A model generated the notes under the pieces. That model was not told where the DNA came from. It saw only the letters and a list, made by a program, of their open reading frames with translations, and ran no database searches. A stretch of 64,000 bases of DNA from Arthrobacter sp. FW306-2-2C-D06B (GTDB taxonomy: Bacteria; Actinomycetota; Actinomycetes; Actinomycetales; Micrococcaceae). A program made the position numbers and the translations under genes. This document shows, in pieces, positions 35,347-43,799 of the stretch (the first letter of the stretch is position 1; each line of letters opens with the position of its first letter). The stretch is from the NCBI RefSeq assembly GCF_021789175.1, contig NZ_CP084560.1:4402001-4466000 (forward strand), in the 5' to 3' direction.

Positions 35347-36687
35347 GTGTCTCTCCAAAACACCGAAACTGACGCGCATATAGTCGAAGGAAAAGCCGGC
35401 AAGGACGGCGTGCAGCGACGCACGAGTGTCCGTTGGAGGCTCTTCGTCCTGCTGCTGATCCTGGTAGCCGTCAACTACATCGACCGCGGCTCCATCTCCG
35501 TGGCCTTGCCCATCATCCAAAAGGAATTCAACCTCGCACCGGAGCTCGTCGGGCTCCTGCTTTCCGCATTCTTCTGGACCTACGCCCTCATGCAGATCCC
35601 CGTCGGCTTGCTCATCGACAAGTTCGGCCCCCGCAAGGTCGTCACGGCGTCGTGCATCGGCTGGGGTGCCGCAACGGCAGCATCCGGCCTGGCCGGCGGC
35701 TTCCTCAGCATGTTCATCGCCCGCCTGGGCATCGGTGTCGCCGAAGCTGGCGTCATGCCGGCCGGCGGCAAGCTCAACGCCATCTGGATGCACAAGAAGG
35801 AGCGCGGCCGCGGGGCCACGATCCTTGACGCAGGCGCCCCGCTCGGGGCTGGCCTGGGCGGTATCCTCATCACCTGGCTCATCGCCTCAACCGGCAGCTG
35901 GCGCTACTCGTTCATCATCGCCGGCGCGGCCACCGTCCTCATGGGCCTGGCAGTGTGGTGGTACGTCCGGGACAATCCCCGCAACCACAAAGCCGTCAAC
36001 GCCGCCGAGGCAGAATACATCGAGTCCTCCCACGCCGAAGAAGACGCCGAGGCCGAGAAAGACGGCGTCAAGGGCAAGCGCGCCCTGCTCCCCTACCTGA
36101 AGTTCCGCTCTTTCTGGGCCATGTGCTTTGGCTGGCTCGGATTCAACGGCGTGTTCTACGGCCTGCTGACATGGGGCCCGCTCTACCTGGCCCAGGCCAA
36201 GCATTTCAACCTGAACACCATCGGCTGGTCCACGTTCGTGATCTTCGGCGCAGGTTTCGTCGGTGAGATCCTCGGCGGCGCCATCGCCGACAAGTGGCGT
36301 GCAACCGGAGCCTCGGCCAACCTGGTCATGCGCACCCTGCTGGGCATCTCCAGCGTCGTGGTAGTCGGCGGCCTGGTTGGAGTGACGGTCGTCGCGGACC
36401 CGATTACCGCCGTCGTGCTCCTCTCTGTTGTCCTGTTCTTCCTCCGCTGGGTGGGTCTCTTCTGGTCCATCCCGGCCATCCTGGGCGGCCGTACCAACGC
36501 CGGCGTCCTGGGCGGTGCGATGAACTTCAGCGGCAACATCGCAGGCTTCGTCACCCCGATTGTGGTAGGCCTGATTGTCGGGGCTACCGGCTCCTACACG
36601 TGGGCGCTGCTGTACTTTGTAGGATCCGCCGTGATCATGGGGGTCTCCGTCCTGACCCTGAACTACAACAAACGGCTTCCGGTCTAA
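35347..36687 (+). CDS. MFS transporter (anion:cation symporter type)
   Basis: The 446-residue major-facilitator protein has about twelve helices. NYIDRGSISVALPIIQKEF near residue 40 and DKFGPRK near residue 95 (the A-loop motif) point to the ACS family that carries organic anions such as hexuronates, phthalate or allantoate. GTG 35347 has AAGGAG 5 nt upstream. As first gene of the operon it likely imports the compound degraded by the amidohydrolase and its partners. Confidence 0.88.
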   Translation: MSLQNTETDAHIVEGKAGKDGVQRRTSVRWRLFVLLLILVAVNYIDRGSISVALPIIQKEFNLAPELVGLLLSAFFWTYALMQIPVGLLIDKFGPRKVVTASCIGWGAATAASGLAGGFLSMFIARLGIGVAEAGVMPAGGKLNAIWMHKKERGRGATILDAGAPLGAGLGGILITWLIASTGSWRYSFIIAGAATVLMGLAVWWYVRDNPRNHKAVNAAEAEYIESSHAEEDAEAEKDGVKGKRALLPYLKFRSFWAMCFGWLGFNGVFYGLLTWGPLYLAQAKHFNLNTIGWSTFVIFGAGFVGEILGGAIADKWRATGASANLVMRTLLGISSVVVVGGLVGVTVVADPITAVVLLSVVLFFLRWVGLFWSIPAILGGRTNAGVLGGAMNFSGNIAGFVTPIVVGLIVGATGSYTWALLYFVGSAVIMGVSVLTLNYNKRLPV

Positions 36688-36788
36688 CTCGCCTGACCGG
36701 GACGGCCGTGTGGTCCTGAACCGCCGCACGGCCGGACGCCTCCGGGTTGCCGGACGCAATGATCCAAGAGAACACGAATGGAGCAAAG

Positions 36789-37472
36789 ATGCTGATTGCA
36801 GATGAAACCCCCACCACGGACCGCCCCCTCCGGGAATCCGTGCGGGACGCCATCCGTTCGCGAATCTTCGAGGGCCATTACGCGCCCGGCACCCGGCTGG
36901 TGGAGCGGGACCTCGCCGCCGAATTCAACGTCTCGCGACTCCCCATCCGCGAAGCCCTCCGCATGCTGCGCCAGGAAGGCCTCATCCAGGACCGGGCCTC
37001 CCGCGGTTCCGAAGTGGCAGGGTTGAGCCCCAAAGACGTGGAAGATCTCTTCGACGTACGTCAGTCGCTCGAGGTCCTCGCCTGCCGCCTTGCCGCGGCC
37101 CGCGCCACGGACAAGGACCTCAAACACCTGGCGAGGCTCCTCGATGAGGCCGATCGCTTCCTCGCGAAAGGCTCAATCCTCGAGGCCCACCGCGCCAACA
37201 GCGAATTCCACGATGCCATCACGGCCATCGCCAACAACGATTTTCTCCGCACCGCGCTGGAACCGCTCCAAGGCCGCATGCACTGGCTCTTCCGCCACGT
37301 CGACGACCTGCCGGAGCTGATCCAGGAACACCGCGATCTCTACGCCGCCATCGCCAGCGGCGATCCCGAGCGCGCCGCAACCCAATCGGCGTCGCACATT
37401 GGAAAGTACCGCGAGCAGTTTCCCCAGAACGAGCCCGCCACCGAACTCAAGTTGCAAGGCAAACGACCATGA
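36789..37472 (+). CDS. GntR-family regulator, FCD type
   Basis: The 227-residue regulator has a winged helix (LVERDLAAEFNVSRLPIREALRMLRQEG, about residues 36-63) and an all-helical FCD ligand domain (DVRQSLEVLACRLAAARA; metal-binding His and Asp in DEADRF, NSEFHDAI and HRDLYAAI). ATG 36789 has GGAG 6 nt upstream. It lies inside the operon, and its stop overlaps the next start by 4 nt. The double palindrome at 35166 is its likely target. Confidence 0.88.
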   Translation: MLIADETPTTDRPLRESVRDAIRSRIFEGHYAPGTRLVERDLAAEFNVSRLPIREALRMLRQEGLIQDRASRGSEVAGLSPKDVEDLFDVRQSLEVLACRLAAARATDKDLKHLARLLDEADRFLAKGSILEAHRANSEFHDAITAIANNDFLRTALEPLQGRMHWLFRHVDDLPELIQEHRDLYAAIASGDPERAATQSASHIGKYREQFPQNEPATELKLQGKRP

Positions 37473-38281
37473 AATTGCTAGTCATCAATCCCAACATCAG
37501 CGCGGACGTCACTGCGTTGATCGACGCCGAAGCCCGCCGCTCGGCGGGGGCTGACACCGAGCTGATCGTCCGGACCGCCGGCCGTGGCGTCGAATACATC
37601 GAGACCCGCTTTGAAGCCCTCATCGCGGCCGGCGCAGTCGCCGAAATCATCGCCGAGCACTCCGGCGGCGATCCGGAAGCGGACCGCATAGACGGCGTCG
37701 TGGTGGCCGCATTCGGCGACCCGGGAATGCCCGCACTCAAGGAACTTACCGACGTCCCGGTCATCGGCATCACGGAGGCAGCCCTCTGCGCCGCGGCCCT
37801 GCAGGGTCAACGCTTCTCCATCATCGCCATTTCGGACCGCATCACGGCCTGGTACCGGGACTGCGTGGAGCATTTCGGACTTGGCAGCCGTCTTGCCTCG
37901 ATCCGGTCCATCAACCAGAGCCTCAACGGCATCGGCACCGTGCAACAGGATTTCAAGGAAACCCTCCTGGCACTGAGCAGGCAAGCGGTCGCTGAGGACG
38001 GCGCCGACGTCGTCATCCTGGCAGGTGCCCCGCTTGCCGGACTCGCGCGCGAGCTTGAAGGACAGATCCCCGTGCCCGTGGTGGACGGAATCTCCGCCGG
38101 CATCCGCATGACAGAAGCGGTTGTGGCCCTGCAGTCGGGCTTCCACCGCCAAGGCGCTTTTGCGCCGCCACCCGTCAAGAACCGCCGGGGGTTGTCCGAA
38201 AACCTCGACGCCGCCCTGACCGCCATCCAGGCCGCCGCCGGCGCTTCCGTTACCGCCAACGCCGTTCCGGCCGGAAAGTAG
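37469..38281 (+). CDS. Asp/Glu/hydantoin racemase-like protein lacking both catalytic cysteines
   Basis: The 270-residue protein has the hydantoin-racemase pattern (MKLLVINPNIS at the start, VVVAAFGDPGMPAL, VVILAGAPLAGL). The cysteine expected in the first motif is A81 and the one expected in the second is G186. The only cysteines, C107 and C132, lie elsewhere. A normal two-cysteine racemase mechanism is therefore impossible. It may be a decarboxylase, lyase or hydrolase that uses other residues, or a binding partner. It overlaps the GntR gene by ATGA and lies 9 nt before the hydantoinase gene. Confidence 0.85.
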   Translation: MKLLVINPNISADVTALIDAEARRSAGADTELIVRTAGRGVEYIETRFEALIAAGAVAEIIAEHSGGDPEADRIDGVVVAAFGDPGMPALKELTDVPVIGITEAALCAAALQGQRFSIIAISDRITAWYRDCVEHFGLGSRLASIRSINQSLNGIGTVQQDFKETLLALSRQAVAEDGADVVILAGAPLAGLARELEGQIPVPVVDGISAGIRMTEAVVALQSGFHRQGAFAPPPVKNRRGLSENLDAALTAIQAAAGASVTANAVPAGK

Positions 38282-38289
38282 GGACCACC

Positions 38290-39738
38290 GTGACCATTCC
38301 CGATCTCGTCATCGCCCACGGCACCGTGGTCAACAGCCATCAATCCACTGGGCCGGCCCGGCAAGCCGCCCACGTTGTAGTGCGCGATGACCGCATCACC
38401 CAGCTCGTCGATGCCGCGGAACCGGTCCCCGCCGCCTCCCGCACCATCGACGCATCCGGCAAGTTGGTCATCCCTGGCGGCGTCGACGGTCATTGCCATG
38501 TGGCCCAAGTGACCGGACGCTTCCGCACCCTGGACGACTACCGGACTACCTCCACCGCGGCCCTGTGGGGCGGCACAACAACCATCATCGATTTCGGTAT
38601 TCCGCGTGATGCACAGGAATCCCCGCTGGACGCCGTCCTGGACAAGAAGCGCTTGGCCGCCGAGTCCCGCTGCGACGTCGCGCTCCACGGCTCAGTGGTC
38701 AGCTGGGACGAGACCGTGCCCTGGCAGCTGGAACAGCTCGCCGCCGAAGGGGTCCGTTCGGTCAAGATGTACACCACCAACCGCGGCTCCACCATGGCCG
38801 ACGGCGACACCATCCTGAAGGTCATGCGTGAAATGGTGCGCCTGGACGGACTCACGTACATCCATGCCGAGCACGATCCCATCATCGCCGACTGCACCGA
38901 ACAGCACGCCGCGGACGGGCGGATCGGCATCGAGCACCTGCATTCCACCCGGCCCGAACTCGCCGAGGAGATTTCGGTCAAAGAGACCCTTGCCATGGCC
39001 GAGTACACCGGTGCGCCCGTGTACTTTGTGCACCAGTCGACCCCCGGCGCCGTGGATCTTGTCAGCGAGGCCCGGAATCGTGGCCAAGAAGCCTACTCCG
39101 AGACGTGCCCGCACTACTTGACGCTGGATGACACCGTCTACGGCAGCGATTTCCCCGAATGGTATGCGTGCTGCCCGCCCATGCGCAGCGCCGAAACAGT
39201 AGCCGCGCTGAAGGAACGCCTCGCTGCCGGGGCCATCCACACCGTGTCCTCGGACCACTCCTGCTACGACCTCTCGCAGAAGCGCGCGCGCACCGACGAC
39301 GTCCGCTTCATGCCGCACGGATTGCCCGGCGTGGAAACCCGCATGCCTGTCACGTTCACCGCGATGGCGCCGAACAGCACGGTGGAGGACTTCGTCGAGG
39401 TATTCTCGGCCGGTCCCGCGCGGATCAATGCCGTGCCCGGCAAGGGCACTATCGCCGTAGGGTTCGACGCCGATCTGGTCATTTTTGATCCCGCCGAAGA
39501 ACGCGAGGTCGACGGGGGCGCCCTCCACATGGGAACTGACTTCTCGCCTTTCGAAGGGAAGACGCTGAGCGGCTGGCCCGCCGTCGTCGTCTCCGCCGGA
39601 CGCGTGGTGGTCGACGACGGCGGTTTCCACGATCCCGGGCCGGTGGGCCGTTTCGTTGCCCGCAACGGCTTCGCCGCGCACCGCGACGCACTCTCCGTTC
39701 GAAAATCGCCGTCCGTTCCCGCCACAGTTTCTGCTTAG
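38290..39738 (+). CDS. Hydantoinase/dihydropyrimidinase-family amidohydrolase
   Basis: The 482-residue cyclic amidohydrolase has the HxH metal motif in GGVDGHCHV and the lysine normally carboxylated in SVKMYTT. It also has metal histidines in YIHAEHD and YFVHQST, and the final aspartate in SSDHSCYD. It should open a cyclic imide or ureide ring (hydantoin, dihydropyrimidine, imide). No N-carbamoylase is present in the operon, so the product is probably not a carbamoyl amino acid to be finished in the usual way. Length matches the family. Confidence 0.88.
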   Translation: MTIPDLVIAHGTVVNSHQSTGPARQAAHVVVRDDRITQLVDAAEPVPAASRTIDASGKLVIPGGVDGHCHVAQVTGRFRTLDDYRTTSTAALWGGTTTIIDFGIPRDAQESPLDAVLDKKRLAAESRCDVALHGSVVSWDETVPWQLEQLAAEGVRSVKMYTTNRGSTMADGDTILKVMREMVRLDGLTYIHAEHDPIIADCTEQHAADGRIGIEHLHSTRPELAEEISVKETLAMAEYTGAPVYFVHQSTPGAVDLVSEARNRGQEAYSETCPHYLTLDDTVYGSDFPEWYACCPPMRSAETVAALKERLAAGAIHTVSSDHSCYDLSQKRARTDDVRFMPHGLPGVETRMPVTFTAMAPNSTVEDFVEVFSAGPARINAVPGKGTIAVGFDADLVIFDPAEEREVDGGALHMGTDFSPFEGKTLSGWPAVVVSAGRVVVDDGGFHDPGPVGRFVARNGFAAHRDALSVRKSPSVPATVSA

Positions 39739-39745
39739 GAGAACA

Positions 39746-40480
39746 ATGCCTTCCACACACCGCCCCACCCGCATCGGCATGATCGTGCCGTCGTCCAACA
39801 CGTGCCTGGAGCCGCAGAGCTACCGGATCCTGGGTGACCGCCAGGACGTCACCATCCACTTCACGCGTATTCCGGTAACCCGGATCGCGCTTGATGATTC
39901 TTCGGACAAACAGTTTGATGCGGCCGTCATGCGGGAGGCCGCCGCATTGCTCGCGACGGCGGACGTGGACGTCATCGCGTGGAACGGAACCTCCGGTTCC
40001 TGGCTCGGTGCCGCCCACGACGAAGCCCTGGTCCGGGAAATCACGGAAGCCACCGGGATCCCGGGCACCACCTCGACGTTGGCCTACCTGGAGGCCTTCA
40101 AGACCTTCGGCACGGCAAGGATCGGCATGTTCACCCCCTATACCGGGGACGTGAATCACGCCGTCATTGAGTCATATGCGCGCGAAGGCATCAAGACGGT
40201 AGACCACCGCTACCTGGACCTCAGCAACAATGAATCATTCGCCCGGGTCACGGACGCTGAAATGCTGCCCGGGTCCTTGGAACTTGCTGCCTCGAACCCG
40301 GACGCGCTCATTTATTTGTGCACGAACCTTTACGGCGCCAACATCACCGAGGAAGTCGAGGAAACCACCGGAGTACCGGTCCTTGATTCCGTGGCGGTGA
40401 CGCTGTGGCATTGCCTCAAGCTCGCCGGGGCGCCGTTGTTGGCGCCCAAGTGGGGCCGGCTGCTTGCAGAACTAGCCTGA
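39746..40480 (+). CDS. Arylmalonate decarboxylase/maleate isomerase-like protein
   Basis: The 244-residue member of the Asp/Glu racemase superfamily has PSSNT at residues 15-19. In the first catalytic loop it has G81-T82-S83 where isomerases and racemases have a cysteine. The second cysteine is kept (YLCTN, C192). This single-Cys pattern with GTS is that of arylmalonate decarboxylase rather than maleate isomerase. ATG 39746 has AGGAG 5 nt upstream and is 7 nt after the amidohydrolase. It may decarboxylate a malonate made by ring opening, which is inference. Confidence 0.82.
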   Translation: MPSTHRPTRIGMIVPSSNTCLEPQSYRILGDRQDVTIHFTRIPVTRIALDDSSDKQFDAAVMREAAALLATADVDVIAWNGTSGSWLGAAHDEALVREITEATGIPGTTSTLAYLEAFKTFGTARIGMFTPYTGDVNHAVIESYAREGIKTVDHRYLDLSNNESFARVTDAEMLPGSLELAASNPDALIYLCTNLYGANITEEVEETTGVPVLDSVAVTLWHCLKLAGAPLLAPKWGRLLAELA

Positions 40481-40498
40481 GTCGTCTGTGGTCCCCTC

Positions 40499-40708
40499 CT
40501 AAAGAGGTTGGATGTTCTCTGCCTGGGGGCCTTTCGGACCCTGCACGACGTCAAACTGGACCCGCTGATTCTCGTCTAGTGATCGGTACCCACTTGAGGC
40601 GATCGCTGAGTAGTGGGCAAAAACGTCCGCCGAACCGTCGTCGGGGGCAATGAAGCCGAAACCCTTTTCGGCGTTGAACCACTTGACAATACCTGTTGCC
40701 ACGGCCAT
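40499..40708 (-). CDS. Cold-shock protein CspA family
   Basis: The 69-residue single-stranded nucleic-acid-binding protein begins [20 protein letters not shown], containing both RNA-binding motifs (KGFGFI and DVFAHYSAI; the latter replaces the usual VFVHFSAI). It melts RNA structure in the cold or during growth changes. AAGGAA precedes ATG 40708. It ends tail-to-tail with the decarboxylase-like gene. The 236-bp gap to 40945 contains only a small dyad, CGGACG-CATA-CGTCCG, at 40757. Confidence 0.93.
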   Translation of the reverse strand: MAVATGIVKWFNAEKGFGFIAPDDGSADVFAHYSAIASSGYRSLDENQRVQFDVVQGPKGPQAENIQPL

Positions 40709-40944
40709 GTTCCTTCTCTGAATCTGACTGACCACCGGCTTCAAACCCGATGCCCCCGGACGCATACGTCCGCTTCCTCAAACCTACGGTGCGGGGTTCG
40801 GGGGCGCAAGGATCTCCGGAGGTCTCGGTGTTCCCTAGTGCCAGAATCTTGAGGATTTCTTGCTCCTCTGCAGTGCGGGATCTTGAAACTGGGACGGCAG
40901 AGTGGTTGACGATTAGCGTCGTCGGCCATGAAGGAGAACACCAG

Positions 40945-41619
40945 GTGGGGTTGTTCCGGCGCCGGTTCGAAGCGGCAGCGCCAAAGATCCACGTGGACAT
41001 CCTCGAAGATCACGCACTGCTCCGGGAGAGTCTTGCTTCCTGGCTTGAAGCTAACGCAGCAACCGTGAAGGTGGTGGGCAGGTTCAGCTCCTGGGCTGAG
41101 CTCGCCGCCTCGCTGGGACAGTTGTCTGACGTTGTCCTGTTGGACATCATCCTTGGTGACCGGATCCCGCTGCGCTCCAAGATCCACGCCATTCTCTCGA
41201 CAGGGTCACAAGTGGTGGTCTGCAGTTCCCTCGCGACGCCACTGGTGATCCGCCAAGCGTTCGACGCCGGCGCCCTGGCCTACATACCCAAGACGGCGGG
41301 GGCCGAAGTGCTCACGGCAGCCGTTCTCGCGGCAGCGCGCGGCGAGAAGTTCGTCCTTGCCGAGCTTGAGGGCGTCTTTGACGGTCCCGGGCCGCGGATC
41401 CGCCTCACCCCGCGTGAACACGAGGCGGTCACTCTGTATCTCGGCGGCTCGGGCGGGACAATGGCGGATGTCGGCGCGAGCCTGGGCATCAGTGCCGACG
41501 GCGTCAAGAAGCTCCTCGTCTCAGTCCGCCGCAAAGCCCATAACGGACCGGAACCACTCAGCCGGCCCGCGCTCCGGGAACTGCTCATCGCCGACGGCTG
41601 GCTGCTCCCCGATCGGTGA
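40945..41619 (+). CDS. Orphan response regulator, LuxR-type, atypical
   Basis: The 224-residue protein has a receiver domain (DILEDHALLRESLASWLE at the start; phospho-acceptor Asp in VVLLDIILGD; Lys in YIPKTAG). A LuxR-like helix-turn-helix follows (LTPREHEAVTLYLGGSGGTMADVGASLGISADGVKKLL). A glycine-rich insertion stretches the DNA-binding domain. GTG 40945 has AAGGAG 8 nt upstream. No histidine kinase is nearby, so its partner is unknown. Confidence 0.82.
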   Translation: MGLFRRRFEAAAPKIHVDILEDHALLRESLASWLEANAATVKVVGRFSSWAELAASLGQLSDVVLLDIILGDRIPLRSKIHAILSTGSQVVVCSSLATPLVIRQAFDAGALAYIPKTAGAEVLTAAVLAAARGEKFVLAELEGVFDGPGPRIRLTPREHEAVTLYLGGSGGTMADVGASLGISADGVKKLLVSVRRKAHNGPEPLSRPALRELLIADGWLLPDR

Positions 41620-41660
41620 CGGGCGGCGTGGCCGCCGATGCCGCTTCCTAGAATCGAACC

Positions 41661-42440
41661 ATGACTATGCAGAGCCATTCGAAAGTCGCGGTTGTGACGG
41701 GGGTCGGCCGGCGCCGTTCGATCGGGGCGAGCCTCGCGGTCGGTCTGGCGCGCGACGGCTGGGACCTCGCCCTCAACTATTGGCGGCCATACGACGATCG
41801 CGTCGGACTGGAGGGCAATCCCGACGACCCGGAGTCGATCGCCAGCGAATGCCGCGCGTTGGGAGTCGCCGTCGAACTCGTCCCGGGCGACTTGAGCGAT
41901 CCAGCGGTGCCGGCTGAGCTCATCAGGGCTGCCGGAACCCTTGGGCCGGTGACAGGTTTGGTCATGTCGCACTGCGAATCAGTGGACAGTTCCATCCTGA
42001 CGACCGACCTTGAGAGTTGGGACCGCCACTTCGCTGTCAACGCCCGGGCGACGTGGCTCCTCATCAAGGCCTTCGCGGAGCAGCTGCGGGAACCCGTAGT
42101 TCCGGGCGACGTCGGTGGCCGGATTGTTGCCTTGACGAGCGATCACACTGTCCACAATCTGCCGTACGGCGCGAGCAAAGGCGCACTCGACCGCATCGTC
42201 ACAGCAGCCGCCGTCGAGCTGGCAGGCCGGGGTGTGCGTGCCAACGTGGTGAACCCGGGCCCGATCGATACCGGGTGGATGGACGACGCGACGCGGCGTT
42301 CGGGCATTGACGCGACTCCGGCGGCTCGACTCGGCACGGCTGAGGACACGACGGACCTGATGAGATTCCTGTTTTCCGAGCAGGGCTCATGGATGAATGG
42401 CCAGATTCTATACAGCAACGGGGGCTTCAAGGTCGGCTGA
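41661..42440 (+). CDS. SDR-family oxidoreductase
   Basis: The 259-residue short-chain dehydrogenase has a nucleotide loop TGVGRRRSIG (residues 13-22), NARAT in the middle and catalytic S160, Y169 and K173 (YGASK). GPIDTGWM follows, as in 3-oxoacyl-ACP reductase-like proteins. The loop and the lack of the usual NNAG (here SHCES) suggest an atypical member. It could reduce an antibiotic or ketone. It stands alone, 42 nt after the response regulator. Confidence 0.82.
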   Translation: MTMQSHSKVAVVTGVGRRRSIGASLAVGLARDGWDLALNYWRPYDDRVGLEGNPDDPESIASECRALGVAVELVPGDLSDPAVPAELIRAAGTLGPVTGLVMSHCESVDSSILTTDLESWDRHFAVNARATWLLIKAFAEQLREPVVPGDVGGRIVALTSDHTVHNLPYGASKGALDRIVTAAAVELAGRGVRANVVNPGPIDTGWMDDATRRSGIDATPAARLGTAEDTTDLMRFLFSEQGSWMNGQILYSNGGFKVG

Positions 42441-42488
42441 GATGGCCTCGTGTCACTCGGTTACTTCGAGGAGGACGATCAGGCATAA

Positions 42489-42519
42489 TCATGAAAGAGA
42501 ATGCTATTCGCTTTCATGA
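42489..42519. promoter_or_regulatory. 31-bp nested palindrome before the NylB-like gene
   Basis: Outer arms TCATGAAAG (42489-42497) and CTTTCATGA (42511-42519) and inner arms GAAT and ATTC around GCT are exact complements. Only one opposed pair (A/G) is mismatched. The right arm touches the AGGAGG of the ribosome site (42519-42524). It may be a repressor operator or an RNA hairpin. Confidence 0.75.
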
Positions 42520-42530
42520 GGAGGAACACC

Positions 42531-43733
42531 GTGTCACGCACCAACACTCGGGAGAGCAGGGTCACCGTTGACAACTGGCAGGAGCCGGGGAATCTGCAAT
42601 GGTCCTTCCTCCACATGGATGAGCTTTTCGCGAACGCTGCGATTCGCGCCACAGCCGCGGACTCCGCCGGCCCGCTGGAGCGGGCGACGCCTGGGGATCC
42701 CCTCGGGCTCCACAGCCTGCCCGTGCGTCTACCCGGCGGCTCGTACAGCACGGTCGAGCAGGTCCTGGCGACCACCAGCACCGATGCCTGGATGCTCCTG
42801 CACGGCAATGAGGTTCTCGCCGAGGAGTACTTCGGGGCGATGAGCCCGGGTACAAGGCACCTGCTCATGTCCGTGAGTAAGTCGATCGTTTCTGCCGTGG
42901 TCGGCGTACTGGCGGGCCAAGGGAAGATCGACACCGCCCAAGCGATAGAGCACTATGTTCCCGGGCTCCGTGCCAGCGGCTACAGGGGCGCCACGGTGCG
43001 GGACATCTTGGACATGCGCAGTGGCATCAAGTTCTCGGAGGAATACCTCGACGCAGGATCCGAGGTGCGGAAACTGGACGAGGCTGTGGGCTGGGCACCC
43101 CGCAACGGCGGCGCAGGCACGCTCAAAGAGTTCCTGGTGACCTTGGAGCAGGTCCGTGAACACGGCGGCCATTTCGAATACCGCAGTTGCGAGACGGATG
43201 TGCTCGGCTGGCTTTGCGAAGCTGCGAGCGGGAAGCCGTTCGCGGAACTCGCCTCCGAGCTCCTCTGGGCGCGGATGGGCGGCTGTCACGACGCCTACAT
43301 CTGCCTCGACGCGGCCGGCACCGGCATGTTCGACGGCGGCATCTGCGCCACGCTTGGGGACATGGCTCTGTTCGGTGCCATGATCCGCGACGGCGGGGTC
43401 ACGCTGAACGATGAGCGGATCCTCGAGCCCGGCTGGGTTGAGGATATCTTCGCAGGCGGCCCTGATACCGCAGCGGCCTTCGCGGCCGGCAATCATGCGG
43501 AAGCGATGCCGGGAGGCCGGTACCGCAGCCAGTTCTGGTTTCTCTCGGACGATCCAGATACGGCATACTGCCTCGGGATCCACGGGCAAATGGTCTATAT
43601 CAACCGGAAGTCCGGGGTAGTGGGGGTTAAATTCTCTTCAACAGCGCTGCCGGTCGACCCCGTCGCGGGCCCTGCAGCGGCCGCGATGTTCGAGGCCATC
43701 AGCGAGCGGTTGGTTGCCCTGAACGAGGACTGA
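42531..43733 (+). CDS. NylB-like serine hydrolase (6-aminohexanoate-dimer hydrolase family)
   Basis: The 400-residue protein of the beta-lactamase/penicillin-recognising fold has S114-x-x-K117 (MSVSKS), Y217 in FEYRS and IHGQ near residue 350. The opening DNWQEP, the block RHLLMSVSKS, and the block LDMRSGIKFSEEYLDAGSEV recall the nylon-oligomer hydrolase NylB of Paenarthrobacter. That comparison is from memory. It probably hydrolyses an amide or ester outside the main lactam antibiotics. GTG 42531 has AGGAGG 6 nt upstream. It has no signal peptide. Confidence 0.87.
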   Translation: MSRTNTRESRVTVDNWQEPGNLQWSFLHMDELFANAAIRATAADSAGPLERATPGDPLGLHSLPVRLPGGSYSTVEQVLATTSTDAWMLLHGNEVLAEEYFGAMSPGTRHLLMSVSKSIVSAVVGVLAGQGKIDTAQAIEHYVPGLRASGYRGATVRDILDMRSGIKFSEEYLDAGSEVRKLDEAVGWAPRNGGAGTLKEFLVTLEQVREHGGHFEYRSCETDVLGWLCEAASGKPFAELASELLWARMGGCHDAYICLDAAGTGMFDGGICATLGDMALFGAMIRDGGVTLNDERILEPGWVEDIFAGGPDTAAAFAAGNHAEAMPGGRYRSQFWFLSDDPDTAYCLGIHGQMVYINRKSGVVGVKFSSTALPVDPVAGPAAAAMFEAISERLVALNED

Positions 43734-43735
43734 CG

Positions 43736-43776
43736 GACCGCCACCCCCGCCCCTTTGCGGGACAGGAGTGGCGGTC
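43736..43776. terminator. Bidirectional terminator between convergent genes
   Basis: GACCGCCAC (43736-43744) and GTGGCGGTC (43768-43776) pair as an outer stem, with a further CCCGC/GCGGG stem inside. It serves the NylB-like gene and, on the other strand, the binding-protein gene. Confidence 0.7.
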
Positions 43777-43799
43777 GGCAGCAGCAAGCGACGCTGGGG

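Noticed and set aside
40757..40772. CGGACG-CATA-CGTCCG dyad upstream of the cold-shock gene as an operator
   Set aside because: It is short, GC-rich, and lies 50 nt upstream, where csp leaders usually hold RNA structure. No second copy was found, so it is only mentioned in the csp entry.
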